Of a stretch of 64,000 nucleotides of DNA, positions 48,590-60,539 are shown in pieces. The stretch is taken from assembly GCA_950295325.1 (NCBI GenBank), contig OX485808.1, forward strand, positions 29,284,527 to 29,348,526, read 5' to 3'. The notes under the pieces are model-generated. The model saw nothing but the letters and a program-made list of their open reading frames with translations, did not search any database and was not told the origin of the DNA. The position numbers and the translations under genes were made by a program. Within the stretch, counting starts at the first letter, position 1, and the number at the start of each line of letters is the position of its first letter. Origin of the DNA: Polytrichum commune (taxonomy: Eukaryota > Streptophyta > Polytrichopsida > Polytrichales > Polytrichaceae).

Positions 48590-49280
48590 AAATGGCTATC
48601 CCAAAAATGGGATGAGCCTTGTCACCAAGCCTTTGGGGAGCTCAAGAGCTAGTTCTCTTCACAAAATGTGGTCAAGTTTCCGGGTTTTCACAAGCATTTT
48701 GAGATGCACATAGAGGCGAAGGACTTTACCATTGGCGGAGGTTGATCCAAGATGGATGACCATTGGTTATGAGAGCATTAAGCTCAATGATTGTCGAACC
48801 TTGTCTGGCTTGTGCAAGAAATGGCTATCCCAAGAGTGGGATGAGCCTTGCCACCAAGTCTTTGAGGAGCTTAAGAGTAAGTTCTCTTCGCTGCCCGTGC
48901 TCAAGTTCGCAGAGTTTGACAAATCTTTTGAGGTGCATACGGAGGCGAGTGACTTTACCATTTGGCGGATGTTGATGCAAGATGGATGGCCATTGCATAT
49001 GAGAGCATTAAGCTCGATGGTTGTCCGACCTTGTCCGACTTGTGAAAAAAATGGCTATCCCAAGAGTGGGATGAGCCTTGTCACCAAGTCTTTGGGGAGC
49101 TTAAGACCAAGTTCTCTTCGCCGCCTGTGCTCAAGTTCGCGGAGTTTGACAAACCTTTTGAGGTGCATACGGGGGCAAGTGACTTTGCCAATGGCCAATT
49201 GTTGATGTAAGATGGATGGCCATTGCATATGAGAGCATGAAGATCGGTGGTTGTCAAAGAAGACAACCAACTCATGACAA
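48590..49280 (+). repeat. Tandem RNase H segment in element C, 3 copies of about 229 bp
   Basis: The units start AAATGGCTATCCCAA at 48590, 48819 and 49049. Each encodes the region KWLSQEWDEPCHQ through SKFSS, FEVHTEASDF and the following AYES-like part, seen once in ordinary Ty3 pol. The period is not a multiple of 3, so the frame changes from copy to copy. Confidence 0.85.
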
Positions 49281-49599
49281 AGAACTTCTTTGCCGTAGTG
49301 CATTGCTTGAAGATGTGGCGACGCTATTTGGGGTTGCACAAAGCAAAGGTCTACACAGAAAATGTGTCCTAAAAGTATTTTGACATACAAGCGCAAATGA
49401 GCGCCAAGTCATTGTTGTGGCATGATAGTTTGGCGCTTGTGAAGGTGGAATTGATCCACGAACCGGACCGTTGAAATGTGGTGCCGGATGCGCTAAGTAG
49501 ACGGGAAGAGTTCCAAGCAATGAAAACCATCCAAACCTTGTGGCTAATGTGTGCCGGCGAAGGAAAATTGTGATGCAAGATATGGGAGGGATAAATTAA

Positions 49600-50430
49600 C
49601 TACCCCAAAGTACAAAAGCTTTTATGTGAGCTGCGCAAGAGCAAGGTGCTCAAAGAGGTTAAGTTGGTGGACGGATTGTTCAAGTGTAAGCAAAGTTGGG
49701 TGTATGTGCCATAAGGCAAGTTGAGGCTATTGGTTTGGACAGAAGAATGTGATAGTCCTATTGCCGGCCACTGAGGAGAAAGAAAAAGCCGCCATATAAT
49801 GGTGTCATGGAGGTACCATTGGCGGTGCATAAAGGAAGATATAGCCCACTTTGTGAAGGCTTGAATCAAAGTGCCAAGTGAACCGAGCCTCTTACCAAAA
49901 GCAAGGCGGCTTCTTGCAACCGTTGTTAATCCCGTCGGGGCCATGGCATAGTATGTGCATGGACTTGATCACAAGTTTGCCAGAGTCACATGGGTATGAT
50001 GCCATCTTGTTGATGGTAGAGCGGTTTGCCAAGTTGGCACATATGGTGCCGATTGTGGGAACCGTGACCGCTTTGGAGACCGTATAGCCTTTTCTCAAAG
50101 GATGGTTGAGGCACCACGGGTTGCCAAGAGTGATTGTGTCGGATCAAGATCCAAAGTTCACAAGTGCATTTTCAATGCATTTCTCTAAGGAGGTCGGAAT
50201 GGAACTAAGGTTTAGCACGGCCTTACATTCCCAAATGAATGGGAAAACAAAGCGTGTGAATGGAGTCTTGAAGCAATTCTTGAGGAACTTGGTGGGGGTG
50301 GACCAAGGAGATTGGGCGGACTATGTGGGTCAAGCGGAGTTTAGTTTTAATGTAGCCACGCACTTGGCGACCAAGGGGTCGTCTTTCATGGTGGCTTTTG
50401 GAGTGCGTTCCAACTTACTAACCTAGCTCT
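49600..50430 (+). pseudogene. Integrase remnant of element C
   Basis: Contains the GPWHSMCMDLITSLPESHGY segment with the first catalytic Asp and SDQDPKFTSAFSMHF with the second. At the third position GKTKRVNG carries Lys (50250-50252) where A and normal integrases have Glu, so the DDE triad is broken. Several stops lie upstream. Confidence 0.75.
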
Positions 50431-50976
50431 CGAGGGGGCACATTCAACACTAGAGTTCAACCTAGATGGTGAGGACTTGGCCAAGGATGGTAAACAAGTC
50501 TTGGAGATGGCCAAGTTGTTGGTGGAGAAAGCCCGAAGGTGTTACGGAGTGCAAGTCAATGCCGGAAGACGCGAAGTGGAGAATGAGGTGGGCCAAAAGG
50601 TGTTGTTGAATGTAAACAACTTCACTTAGCCGAAAGGCTTCACTCCAAAGTTCATGTCCTAATTTGGAGCTCCGTTTCCCATTGTGGAATGAATGTTGAA
50701 GGACATGTATAAGTTGAAATTACCGCCCGAGATGAAAGTGCATCCGACATTTCATGTTTCATTCCTAAAGTCATTTAAGGACGATACCTTGTGGCCCAAT
50801 CACAAGCAAGTGATTAGGCCACCTCCCGACCTTGTGGACGTCATTTGGAACATGAGGTAAGAGGGCATCGTCAAGTGTAGGAAGCCCAAGTGAAAAGTAA
50901 ACAAAATGTACAAAGGAGTACTTGGTGAAATGGTGAGGATACCATGAGAATGAAACCGCTTGGAAAACGGCAAGAG

Positions 50977-51368
50977 TGTCAGCCCTAAACTCTCACCCTT
51001 GTGCGTCGTAGTCTGGGTGAGAACCTAAGGCTTACATATAATCGCTTGACTCCACTTAGCCTCCAATACTCCCAAAATGTAAACATCAAAACACACTACT
51101 TTTATTCAAAGAACACAAGGTGACAAGTATTTAGAAATTCTCCACTCCTCTGTAGTCATTGCCACAAACAATCACCCAATGAACATCCACATCCACTCTC
51201 AAGTCTTCAACCTAAAACAATGAGTTAATTAACCAACCTAAGCTATTTCCTACTGGCATTGAGACAACCCAATCATACATTTGGCTTGCCCATGCCTACT
51301 TATTCAATCCCACTAACCACTTAAATAACACACAACTAAACTCCAACTTCTCACCTTGCTACTACTAG
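50977..51368 (-). mobile_element. T2 element D (reverse), 3' part only
   Basis: Begins TGTCAGCCCTAAACTCTCAC, the inverse of the T2 3' end. Left flank AAGAG (50972-50976). It is interrupted at 51369 by element B. The rest, ending GGGCTCACA then AAGAG, is expected past the window end. Confidence 0.75.
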
Positions 51369-52328
51369 TGCAACCCTTGCTAGCCCCCATTGACAATCTT
51401 GCCAATTTTCAATTCTAGCAAAAGTTACGAGCGCATTCCGCCATGCTAATGGTTAGCTCCTCCTACCCCGGACCATATAGTTCATAGGAGGGGAACCAAC
51501 CCTCCTACTTTGCTTTCGGGACTCACCCCTTAATCGGTAACCAATTCCCAAATGTGGACTTCCATCCATGGAAGTCCAATCCTATCTTGATCATCGCATT
51601 GCCGGAGCAACACTACAACAACCCGAACCATACTAGGCAACTATGGCCTCACAATGGGCCAAAGCCCATGGAGGCCGAGCCCTTCGGCCTCGGGTGGGTG
51701 AGGCCACACCACCTCACCCATATAAGCCTCTAGGACTCTACGCGGGGCCCCTACCTCACCGTCAACCAACCTTTTGTCTCTCTACCAAGAGTTGGGGCCA
51801 AATAGACATTTTCCCTTAGCAACTGGGCCGAGAAGCCCCCAGCAGCTTCAGACCATCATAACTTCCTTGTATGGTGTCTGATGCTAACAAGAAACCACTC
51901 CATCCTCATCTACGCTTCACGTAGATGCCGATGGACTCCTCACTTGCCCCATTCAGGCAAGTCTTGGGGAAGTTATGCCTGTTTGAACCTTGGCAGTCCC
52001 GGGAATCACTCCCAGGCACTGCTGTACCAGGGCGCTGTCCCGGGACAGCGCCCCACTCAAATGGCCATAACTCCTAGCTCACACCTCCGATTGAGGCGTT
52101 CTTGAGCATTCTAGAATCACCACGCCATGAGCTACGCACAGCTCATGGCCTTACCCTTGTGCATCCTAGTCTCCGAGGGTGGGAGGTGTTCCCAACGCCC
52201 GGGGCCCTCACCCACACTAGGATCACTTGGGCCCTTTCACCAATGGCGCCACAAGTCATGGGTGTCACTCCGGGGTCCCCCTTGTGCCCTTGGTGTTTTG
52301 GGCACTCCTCATGGAGAGGTGCGCGACA
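51369..52328 (-). mobile_element. 3' LTR of reverse Ty3 element B
   Basis: Reverse LTR, 960 bp. The left end has lost three bases (TG..CAACCC instead of TGTCGCAACCC). Left flank ACTAG (51364-51368). On the right the inverse purine tract CTCACCCCCACC marks the end of B's internal region. Confidence 0.85.
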
Positions 52329-52728
52329 CTCACCCCCACCAAACGGAGTCGATGCCCTCATCGACTATACTCGTAGTCGGCACACCAATTCTCAAGTTGC
52401 CATCCTCTATGGTGCCGCATTGTGTTTACCTTAGGGCGTGACCCCCACAATGCATCTTCAAATTTGGCATAGTCCCAAAGGTGTCGTTCCTAGGTGGTCT
52501 GTTAGCGACCTTGGATTTCTCCTCCAAGGACCTAACCTACACTAGACCCACCTACTTTTGGGACTCACTTGGGTTGGCCTTCCTTTGGGGCCTCCCCCGT
52601 TAGGCTCCACTAGCCTAACATGACACATCTAGGCGAGACCTCAACGCTTCCGCTAAGTCGTCTCGGTTGCAATTCCGAGATGGCTTTCCATTGTTAAGCC
52701 ACGCCTCGATCGCACGGGGGTGATGCCA

Positions 52729-53700
52729 TGTTGCGCACCTCTCCATGAGGAGTGCCCGAAAGACCATGGGCACAAGGGGGACCCCGGAGTGACACCCGGG
52801 ACTTGTGGCGCCGTTGGTGAGAGGGCCCAAGTGATCCTAGTGTGGGTGAGGGCCCCGGGCGTTGGGAACGCCTCCCACCCACGAAGACTAGGAGGCACAA
52901 GGGTAAGGCCAAGAGCTATGCGTAGCTCATGGCGTGATGATTCTAGAACGCTCAAGAACACCTCAATCGGAGGTGTGAGCTAGGAGTTATGGCCATTTGA
53001 GTGGGGCGCTGTCCCGGGACAGCGCCCTGGTACAGCAGTGCCTGGGATTGATTCCCGGGACTGCCAAGGTTCAAACAGGCATAACTTCGTCAATACTTTC
53101 TTGAATGGGGCAAGTGAGGGGTCCATCGGCATCTAAGTGAAGCGTAGATGAAGATGAAGTGGTTGGTTGTTGGAATCAGACATCATACAAGGAAGTTATG
53201 ATGGTCTGAAGCTGCTGGGGGCTTCTAGGCCCAACGGCTAAGGGAAAATGTCTACTTGGCCCCAACTCTTGGTAGAGAGACAAGAGGTTGGTTGACGGTG
53301 GGGTAGGGCCCCGCGTAAAGTCCTAGAGGCTTATATGGGTGAGGTGGTGTGGCCTCACCCACCTGAGGCTGAACGGCACGGCCTCCATGGGCATTGGCCC
53401 AATGTGAGGCCATAGTTGCCTAGTATGGTTCGGGTTGTTGTAGTGTTGCTCCGGCAACGCGATGATCAACATAGGATCGCACTTCCATGGATGGAAGTCC
53501 ACATCTAGGAATGGGTTACCGATTAAGGGGTGAGTCCCGAAAGCAAAGTAGGAGGGTTGGTTCCCTCCTATGAACTATATGGTCCGGGGTAGGAGGAGCT
53601 AATCATTAGCATGGCGGAATGCGAATGGTTAGCGCTCGTAACCATTGCTAGAATTGACTATTGGCAAGATTGTGAAGGGGGGCTAGCAAGGGTTGCGACA
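52729..53700 (+). mobile_element. Solo LTR, 972 bp, TSD TGCCA, inside element B
   Basis: TGTTGCGCAC ... GGTTGCGACA, with TGCCA at 52724-52728 and 53701-53705. The interrupted sequence matches 63560-63580 of element A in inverse orientation when joined. Confidence 0.9.
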
Positions 53701-55839
53701 TGCCAAGTCCCGCCCGACGCGGTTCCCACTTTGTTTTTTTGAGACATGGGTTCATGACTCCCATGCGCCAACTCTCGTTAGCTCACGGGTAGCACTTTTA
53801 TTAGCACGCGCCATCACCTTGCCCCCGCCCGGACAAGCCCACAACTAAGAAGTTTCTTGGTTTTATCCAAGGCCCTCCAAGCCATGGCCCCCAATTACTC
53901 GGCTTACCCAACCTAGTTTGGCATGTCTATTCCCCCTCTTCCATTAACCAAGCACAAGTACAAAACTAGGACCTCATCTCATACTTTTCTCTTTGCACCA
54001 CTAAAGTTTGGACTTTATTCCCTCAAGCCAAAGAACAAGTTCATGTTGTGGAGTAATTAGCCTCAAAGCTAAGTGTGCTAGTAGAGTCTCTCCCCCACTA
54101 AAGGAGATTGATGTCCTCATCAATGTCTACCCTTCATTTTATTGGAATGTGTAGCCTTAGTTTCTTCAAAGCGCTTTACCAATTCTTTGGCGTTCATCAT
54201 GTCTCTTGCCGCTACCCAAACGGCTTCTTTCTCATGGTATCCTCACAATTTCACCAAATACTCCTTTGTACATTTTCTTTCCTTTTCACTTGGGCTTCCT
54301 ACACTTGAGAATGCCCTCTTACCTCATGTTCCAAATGACGTCCACAAGGTCGGGAGGTGGCCTAATCACTTGCTTGTGATCGGGCCACAAGGTGTCGTCC
54401 TTAAATGGCTTTAGGAATGAGACATGAAATGTCGGATGTACTTTGATCTTGGGCGGTAATTCCAACTTATACATGTCCTTGAACATTTGTTCCACAACGG
54501 GAAGCGGAGTTCCAATTTTGGACATGAACTTTGGAGTGAAGCCTTTCGGCTAAGTGAAGTTGTTTACATTCAACAACATCTTTTGGCCCACCTCATTCTC
54601 TACTTCGCGTCTTCCGGCATTGACTTGCACTCCGTAACACCTTCGGGCTTTCTCCACCAACAACTTGGCCATCTCCAAGACTTGTTTACCATCCTTGGCC
54701 AAGTCCTCACCATCTAGGTTGAACTCTAGTGTTAAATGTGCCCCCTCGAGAGCTAGGTTAATAGGTTGGAGCGCATCCACTCCATAAGCCACCACGAAAG
54801 ACCACCCCTTGGTAGCCAAGTGCGTGGCTACATTGCAATTACACTCCGCTCGACCCACATAATCCGCCCAATCTCCTTGGTCCGCCCCCACCAAGTTCCT
54901 CAAGTATTGCTTCAAGACTCCATAGTTTCATTCCGACCTCCTTAGAGAAATGCATTGAAAATGCACTTGTGAACTTTGGATCTTGATCCCACACAATCAC
55001 TCTTGGCAACCCGTGGTGCCTCAACCATCCTTTGAGAAAAGGCTGCGGTCTCCAACGCGGTGGCGGTTCCCACAATCGGCACCATGTGTGCCAACTTGGC
55101 AAACCGCTCTACCATCAACAAGATGGCATCATACCCATGTGACTCCGGCAAACTTGTGATCAAGTCCATGCACATACTATGTCATGGCACCGACGTGATA
55201 GGCAACGGTTGCAAGAAACCGCCTTGCTTTTGGTAAGAGGCTCGGTTCACTTGGCACTTTATTCACGCCTTCACAAAGTGGGTTATATCCTCCTTTATGC
55301 ACCGCCAATGGTACCTCTTTGGCACCATTCTATGGCAGTTTTTTCTTTCTCCTCTATGGCCGGCAACAGGACTATCATATTCCTTCTTCAGAACCGATAG
55401 CCTCAACTGGCCTTGTGGCACATACACCCAACTTTGCTTACACTTGAACAATCCGTCCACCAACTTAACCTCTTTGAGCACCTTGCTCTTGCGAAGCTCA
55501 CCTAAAAGTTTTTGTGCTTTGGGGTACTTAGTTTACCCCTCCCGTATCTTGCATCACAAGTTTCCTTCGCCGGCACACATTAGCCACAAGGTTTGGATGG
55601 TTTTCATTGCTTGGAACTCTTCCTGTCTACTTAGCGCATCCGGCACCACATTTCCACGGTCCGGTTTGTGGATCAAATCCACCTTCATAAGCGCCAAACT
55701 ATCATGCCACCGCAATGACTTGGCGCTCACTTGCGCTTGTATGTCAAAAAACTTTTAGGACACATTGTCCATGTAGACCTTTGTTTTGTGCGACCCCAAA
55801 TAGTGTCGCCACATCTTCAAGCAATGCACTACGGCAAAG

Positions 55840-56904
55840 AAATTCTTTGTCATGAGTTGGTTGTCTTCTTTGATAACCATCGAGCTTCATGCTACCATAT
55901 GCAATGGCCATGCATCTTACACATAATCCACCATTGGCAAGTCACTCACCCCCATATGCACCCCAAAAGGTTTGTCAAGCTCCGCGATCTTGAGCATGGG
56001 CGGCGAAGAGAGCTTGGTCTTAAGCTCCCGAAATGCTCGTGACAAGCATCATCCCACTCTTTGGATAGCCATTTCTTCCACAAGTCGGACAAGGTGGGAC
56101 AACCATCGAGCTTCATGCTCTCATATGCAATGGCCATCCATCTTGCATCAACATCCGCCAATGGTAAAGTTACTCGCCCCCGTATGCACCTCACAAGGTT
56201 TGTCAAACTCTGCGAACTTGAGCACGGGCGGCGAAGAGAGCTTGGTCTTAAGCTCCCCAAAGACTTGGTGATGAGGCTCATCCCACTCTTGGGATAGCCC
56301 TTTCTTTCACAAGTCGCACAAGGTTCGACAACCATGAAGCTTAATGCTCCCATATGCAATGGGCATCCATCTTGGATCACATCCGCCAATGGTAAAGTTA
56401 CTCGCCCCCATATGCGCCTGAAAAGGTTTGTCAAACTCCGCGAACTTGAGCACGGGCGGCGAAGAGAACTTGGTCTTAAGCTTCCCAAAGGCTTTGTGGC
56501 AAGGCTCATCCCACTCTCGGGATAGCTATTTCTTGCACAAGGCGAACAAGGTTCGACAACCATTGAACTTAGTGTGCTCATATGCAATGGTCATCCATCT
56601 TGGATCAACATCCGCCAATGGTAAAGTCCTTCGCCTCCATGTGCACCTTAAAATGCTTATGAAAACCCGGAAACTTAACCACATCTTGTGAAGAGAACTT
56701 GCTCTTGAGCTCCCCAAAGGCTTGGTGACAAGGCTCATCCCACTCTTGGGATAGCCATTTCATCAATAAGTTGAATAAGGTCCTAGCAACCTTCAAAAAC
56801 TCTCGAATGAAATGGTGGTAGTAGTTGGCTAGGCCAACAAATGACCTAAGCCCTTTTTGAATCAAGGGCCAATTCTCCTTTGGGATTGTCTTGACATTCT
56901 TCAT
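55840..56904 (-). pseudogene. RNase H region of element B with four tandem copies
   Basis: The region starts with KTIPKENWPLIQKGLRSFVG, LANYYHHFI and the first KWLSQEWDEPCHQAFGEL unit. Units recur at about 229-bp steps (marker ATAGCCATTT at 56751, 56522, 56294, 56065). One more copy than in elements A and C. Confidence 0.8.
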
Positions 56905-56967
56905 GTTCGTCCACCAACTTCCTTTGTCACCACATACCTCAAGAACTCAATTTTTCGTTGAGCAAAG

Positions 56968-57462
56968 TTATTTTTCACTCCTTGGCGGTAAATTTTTGGG
57001 CAACACATTGGTGAATACATCCTTGTATCTCACCAACATCCCACCAATGTGGTTTGGGGGAGGCCCATCTTTCCTAGCCTCCCCATACATTCCTTGGAGT
57101 TGCTCCAATTGAACCACGACCATTATGTTTTCTATTTTCATTTGGTCCATTAAGACCAAATTCAACTTGGGTCCTCCTACCATATGAGTCCTTGTCAATT
57201 TGAACATCAATTCTTTGCCATTATGACACATCATAATGCACCGCAAGCACACCGGCTTGCACCTCACATCTATCATGTGAGTTTCAAAGAAGGCGGCCTT
57301 CACAATGACATGCATTTCATCTATTTCACATGGTGTGAAATTTTGACAAAAATCCAATGTCCCACATTGAAAGGTTTCATGCATCGCGGCCCCCTTTGTC
57401 TCATGCGGTTCGCCCTTTCCAAACCTCACCTTGGTGGGCTTGCCCGCTCTATCAATCGGCAA
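56968..57462 (-). pseudogene. Protease and RT stub of element B
   Basis: An open stretch of 164 codons, the longest in this family here. It has a retropepsin-like C-terminal part (FQCGTLDFCQNFTPCEIDEM ... AFFETHMIDV), then LVRYKDVFTNVLPKNLPPRSE, the segment that precedes reverse transcriptase in Ty3 polyproteins. Reverse transcriptase itself does not follow. Sequence jumps to the post-RT 'EFLRHVV'-like part. Confidence 0.7.
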
Positions 57463-57896
57463 GCCCCAACTCCCTTGTGAATTTTGGGCTCAAGAAGAAA
57501 TAGTTGCCTCTTTGTCAACCCATGAGACATTTCTCCCATTCATTTGAGCCTCAAGGTACAAAAGACTTGGCCTCGGCTTAAGGCTGCTAGCCTTGGTCAC
57601 AATGCCATCGTCTTACATTCGGTCCGTGACACAAGTATTATTTGGCGTGGTACCTATCTCCCCTCAACGTCCATTGTGGTAAGGCACCGCCAAATTTCTT
57701 ATTGGGGTCATCGGCCTTAATGCTCGTGGCAATTTTGATGATCCCCGCCACAACCTCAATAAACTTTAGAAATTAGAATTTGGTATTCACCACCCGCTTT
57801 TGAAACCCCACCTAAAACGATGTATTTCTTAGAAAACTCTTTCATCTAAGATGTACAATTCATTTGGGTGTGAAATTCGTGCATATACGCCTTAAG

Positions 57897-58864
57897 TGTC
57901 GCGCACCTCTCCATGAGGAGTGCCCGAAACACCATGGGCACAAGGGGGACCCCGGAGTGACACCCGGGACTTGTGGCGCCGTTGGTGAGAGGGCCCAAGT
58001 GATCCTAGTGTGGGTGAGGGCCCCGGGTGTGGGGAACGCCTCCCACCCACGGAGACTAGGAGGGTAAGGCCATGAGCTATGCGTAGCTCATGGCGTGATG
58101 ATTCTAGAATGCTCAAGATCACCTCAATCGGAGGTGTGAGCTAGGAGTTATGGCCATTTGAGTGGGGCGCTGTCCCGGGACAGCGCCCTGGTACAGCAGT
58201 GCCTGGGAGTGATTCCCGGGACTGCCAAGGTTCAAACAGGCATAACTTCCTCAATACTTGCCCGAATGGGGCAAGTGAGGAGTCCATCGGCATCTACGTG
58301 AAGCGTAGATGAGGATGGAGTGGTTGGTTGTTGAAATCAGACATCATACAAGGAAGTTATGATGGTCTGAAGCTGATGGGGGCTTCTAGGCCCAGCGGCT
58401 AAGGGAAAGTGTCCACTTGGCCCCAACTCTTGGTGGAGAGACAAGAGGTTGGTTGACGGTGGGGTAGGGGCCCCGCGTAGAGTCCTAGAGGCTTATAGGG
58501 GTGAGGTGGTGTGGCCTCACCCACCCGAGGCCGAACGGCACGGCCTCCATGGGCTTTGGCCCATTGTGAGGCCATAGTTGCCTAGTATGGTTCGGGTTGT
58601 TGTAGTGTTGCTCCGGCAATGCGATGATCAACATAGGATTGGACTTCCATGGATGGAAGTCCACATCAAAGAAATGGGTTACGGATTAAGGGGTGAGTCC
58701 CGAAAGCAAAGTAGGAGGGTTGGTTCCCCTCCTTTGAATTATATGGTCCGGGGTAAGAGGAGCTAACCATTAGCATGGCGGTATGCGAAGGGTTAGCGCT
58801 CGTAACCTTTGCTAGAATTGAAAATTGGCAAGATTGTCAAGGGGGGCTAGCAAGGGTTGCGACA
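57897..58864 (+). mobile_element. 5' LTR of Ty3 element A, 968 bp
   Basis: TGTCGCGCAC ... GGTTGCGACA. Left flank TTAAG (57892-57896). Hairpins at 58071-58092 (CATGAGCTA/TAGCTCATG) and 58165-58188 (arm GGGCGCTGTCCC) are perfect. Confidence 0.9.
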
Positions 58865-58866
58865 CT

Positions 58867-58878
58867 TGGTATCAGAGC
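58867..58878 (+). other. Primer-binding site of element A
   Basis: TGGTATCAGAGC, as in element C. Matches plant initiator Met tRNA. Confidence 0.85.
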
Positions 58879-59524
58879 AAGGTTCCAAGTTTTGAGCTCG
58901 CACTTTGAGGGAAACATGGGTATAAAAAAATGCGGGTTATGATGGTGAGCCCAGGGTTTCCAAAAGGTTGTGAGGCTCAAATTGGAACAAGGATCATGTG
59001 CAAGTGGAATTTGACCATACCATTGGTTCTAATGACAATGGTGGGCATGAGGGTGGATTTGGTAAGGAAAATGGAGGAGTGCTTTGAAAAGGGCTCCTGC
59101 AAACCTCAAAAAACATTTGGGGCCTAGAATACCGAAAGCACCCAAAACCTTGGAGGGCATTAATGTTGGATTGAAATTCCAATTCGAAATGCTTGGAAGG
59201 TATTGATGTTGGAATGAATTTGGTGCTAATGAGGCACCCGGGGCCTCTTAAGGCCTATGTACGCTATTCAAACGCACAAATGAAGGATACACCTAAAACG
59301 AACGAGCTTTCTAAGAAATGCATCCTTTTAGGTGGGATTTTAAAAGCAGGTGGTGGATGCCTTGTTTAAGTCCCCAAGGCTTCTTGAGGACATGGTGGGG
59401 ACCATCAAGTTTGCAAGAGCATTGAAGCCGATGGTCCCAAAGAGAAGTTCGGTGGCGCATCACCACAAGTGGCTTTAGCCAAAGTAGGTCCCAAAGAAAT
59501 GAGTGCAAATTGTTTGGTCCATTT

Positions 59525-59870
59525 TACTTAGGCAAAACATGTTGGTGCCGCGGTCGGAATGTTGAAAGGTGGCTTTATGCTTCCAAAGCAAATCATACTT
59601 GTGCCGCGGACGGAATGTTGGGAGGTGGGTTTGTCCTACCAAGGCAATTCATGTTCGTGCCGCGGACGGAGTGTGGGAAGGTGGCTTTGTGCTACCAAGG
59701 CAAAACATGTTTGTTTTGCGGACAAATTATTAGAAATTTGTTTTGTGGCACCAAACCAATTTGTCCCGCGGACGAAATGTTTAAAGTTGGCTTTGCGGAC
59801 CAAGCCAAGCCAAGTTGCCGAGGACCAAATGTTGGACGATGGCTTTGTGGCCAAGGCTAGTAGCCTTAAG
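59525..59870 (+). repeat. 56-bp tandem repeat in the gag end of element A, about 6 units
   Basis: Units start with GCCGCGGACGGAATGTT-like words at 59546, 59603, 59659, 59714, 59763 and 59817 (spacing 57, 56, 55, 49, 54). Elements B and C have only one unit (about 47733 in C). The region would lie at the gag C-terminus, where zinc knuckles normally sit, but I could not confirm CCHC motifs. Confidence 0.75.
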
Positions 59871-59985
59871 CCGAGGCCAAGTCTTTTGTACCTTGAGGCT
59901 CAAATGAATGGGAGACTTGTCTCATGGGTTGACAAAGAGTTAAGGCATTCTTTCATGACCCCAAAACTTACAAGGGAGTTGGGGC

Positions 59986-60510
59986 TTGCCGATTGATAGA
60001 GTAGGCAAGCCCACCAAGGTGTGGTTTGAAAAGGGCGAACCGCATGAGACAAAGGAGGCCGCGATGCATGTAACCTTTCAATGTGGGACATTGGATATTT
60101 GTCAAAATTTCACACCATGTGAAATAGATGAAATGCATGTCATTGTGAAGGCCGCCTTCTTTGAAACTCACATGATAGATGTGAGGTACAAGCCGGTGAG
60201 CTTGCGGTGCATTTGTGATGTGCCATGATGGCAAAGAATTGAACTACAAATTGACAAGGACTCCTATGGTAGGAGGACCCAAGTTGAATTTGGTCTCAAT
60301 GGACCAAATGAAAAATGGTAAACATAATGGTCGTGGTTCAATTGGAGCAATTCCAAGGAACTCATGGGGAGGCTAGGAAAGATGGGCCTCCCCCAAACCA
60401 TACTTGTGGGATGTTGGTGAGATACAAGGATGTATTCACCAATGTGTTGCTCAAAATGTTACCGCCAAGGAGTGAATTGCAACTTTGGTCAAGAATAAAT
60501 TGAGTTCTTG
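59986..60510 (+). pseudogene. Protease and RT stub of element A
   Basis: VTFQCGTLDICQNFTPCEID followed by AFFETHMIDV (protease part), then LVRYKDVFTNVLLKMLPPRSE from about 60410. After this come a stop and EFLRHVV-like sequence from about 60500. The reverse transcriptase core is absent. Confidence 0.7.
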
Positions 60511-60539
60511 AGGCATGTGGTGACAAAGGAAGTTGGTGG

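Larger units (their letters stand above)
46519..50976 (+). mobile_element. Internal region of Ty3 element C (chromovirus-like), truncated by insertion D
   Basis: It starts with a primer-binding site at 46521-46532 and holds decayed gag (about 47150-47640), protease and an RT stub (47880-48420), RNase H with tandem repeats (48440-49500), integrase (49600-50430) and a tether/chromodomain region (50640-50976). Each part is cut by stops and frameshifts. It stops in the chromodomain at GGCAAGAG, where D begins. A MITE is inserted at 46571-47089. Confidence 0.8.
52329..57896 (-). mobile_element. Internal region of reverse Ty3 element B
   Basis: Read on the minus strand from 57896: end of gag, protease (57462 to about 57220), a spacer then RT stub (to about 56968), RNase H with four tandem copies (56904 to 55840), integrase (55500 to 54740), tether and chromodomain (54525 to 54100), then about 800 bp of 3' untranslated sequence broken by a solo LTR. 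Its gag and 5' LTR are missing at 57896 because element A is inserted there. Left of A the flank is TTAAG. Confidence 0.8.
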
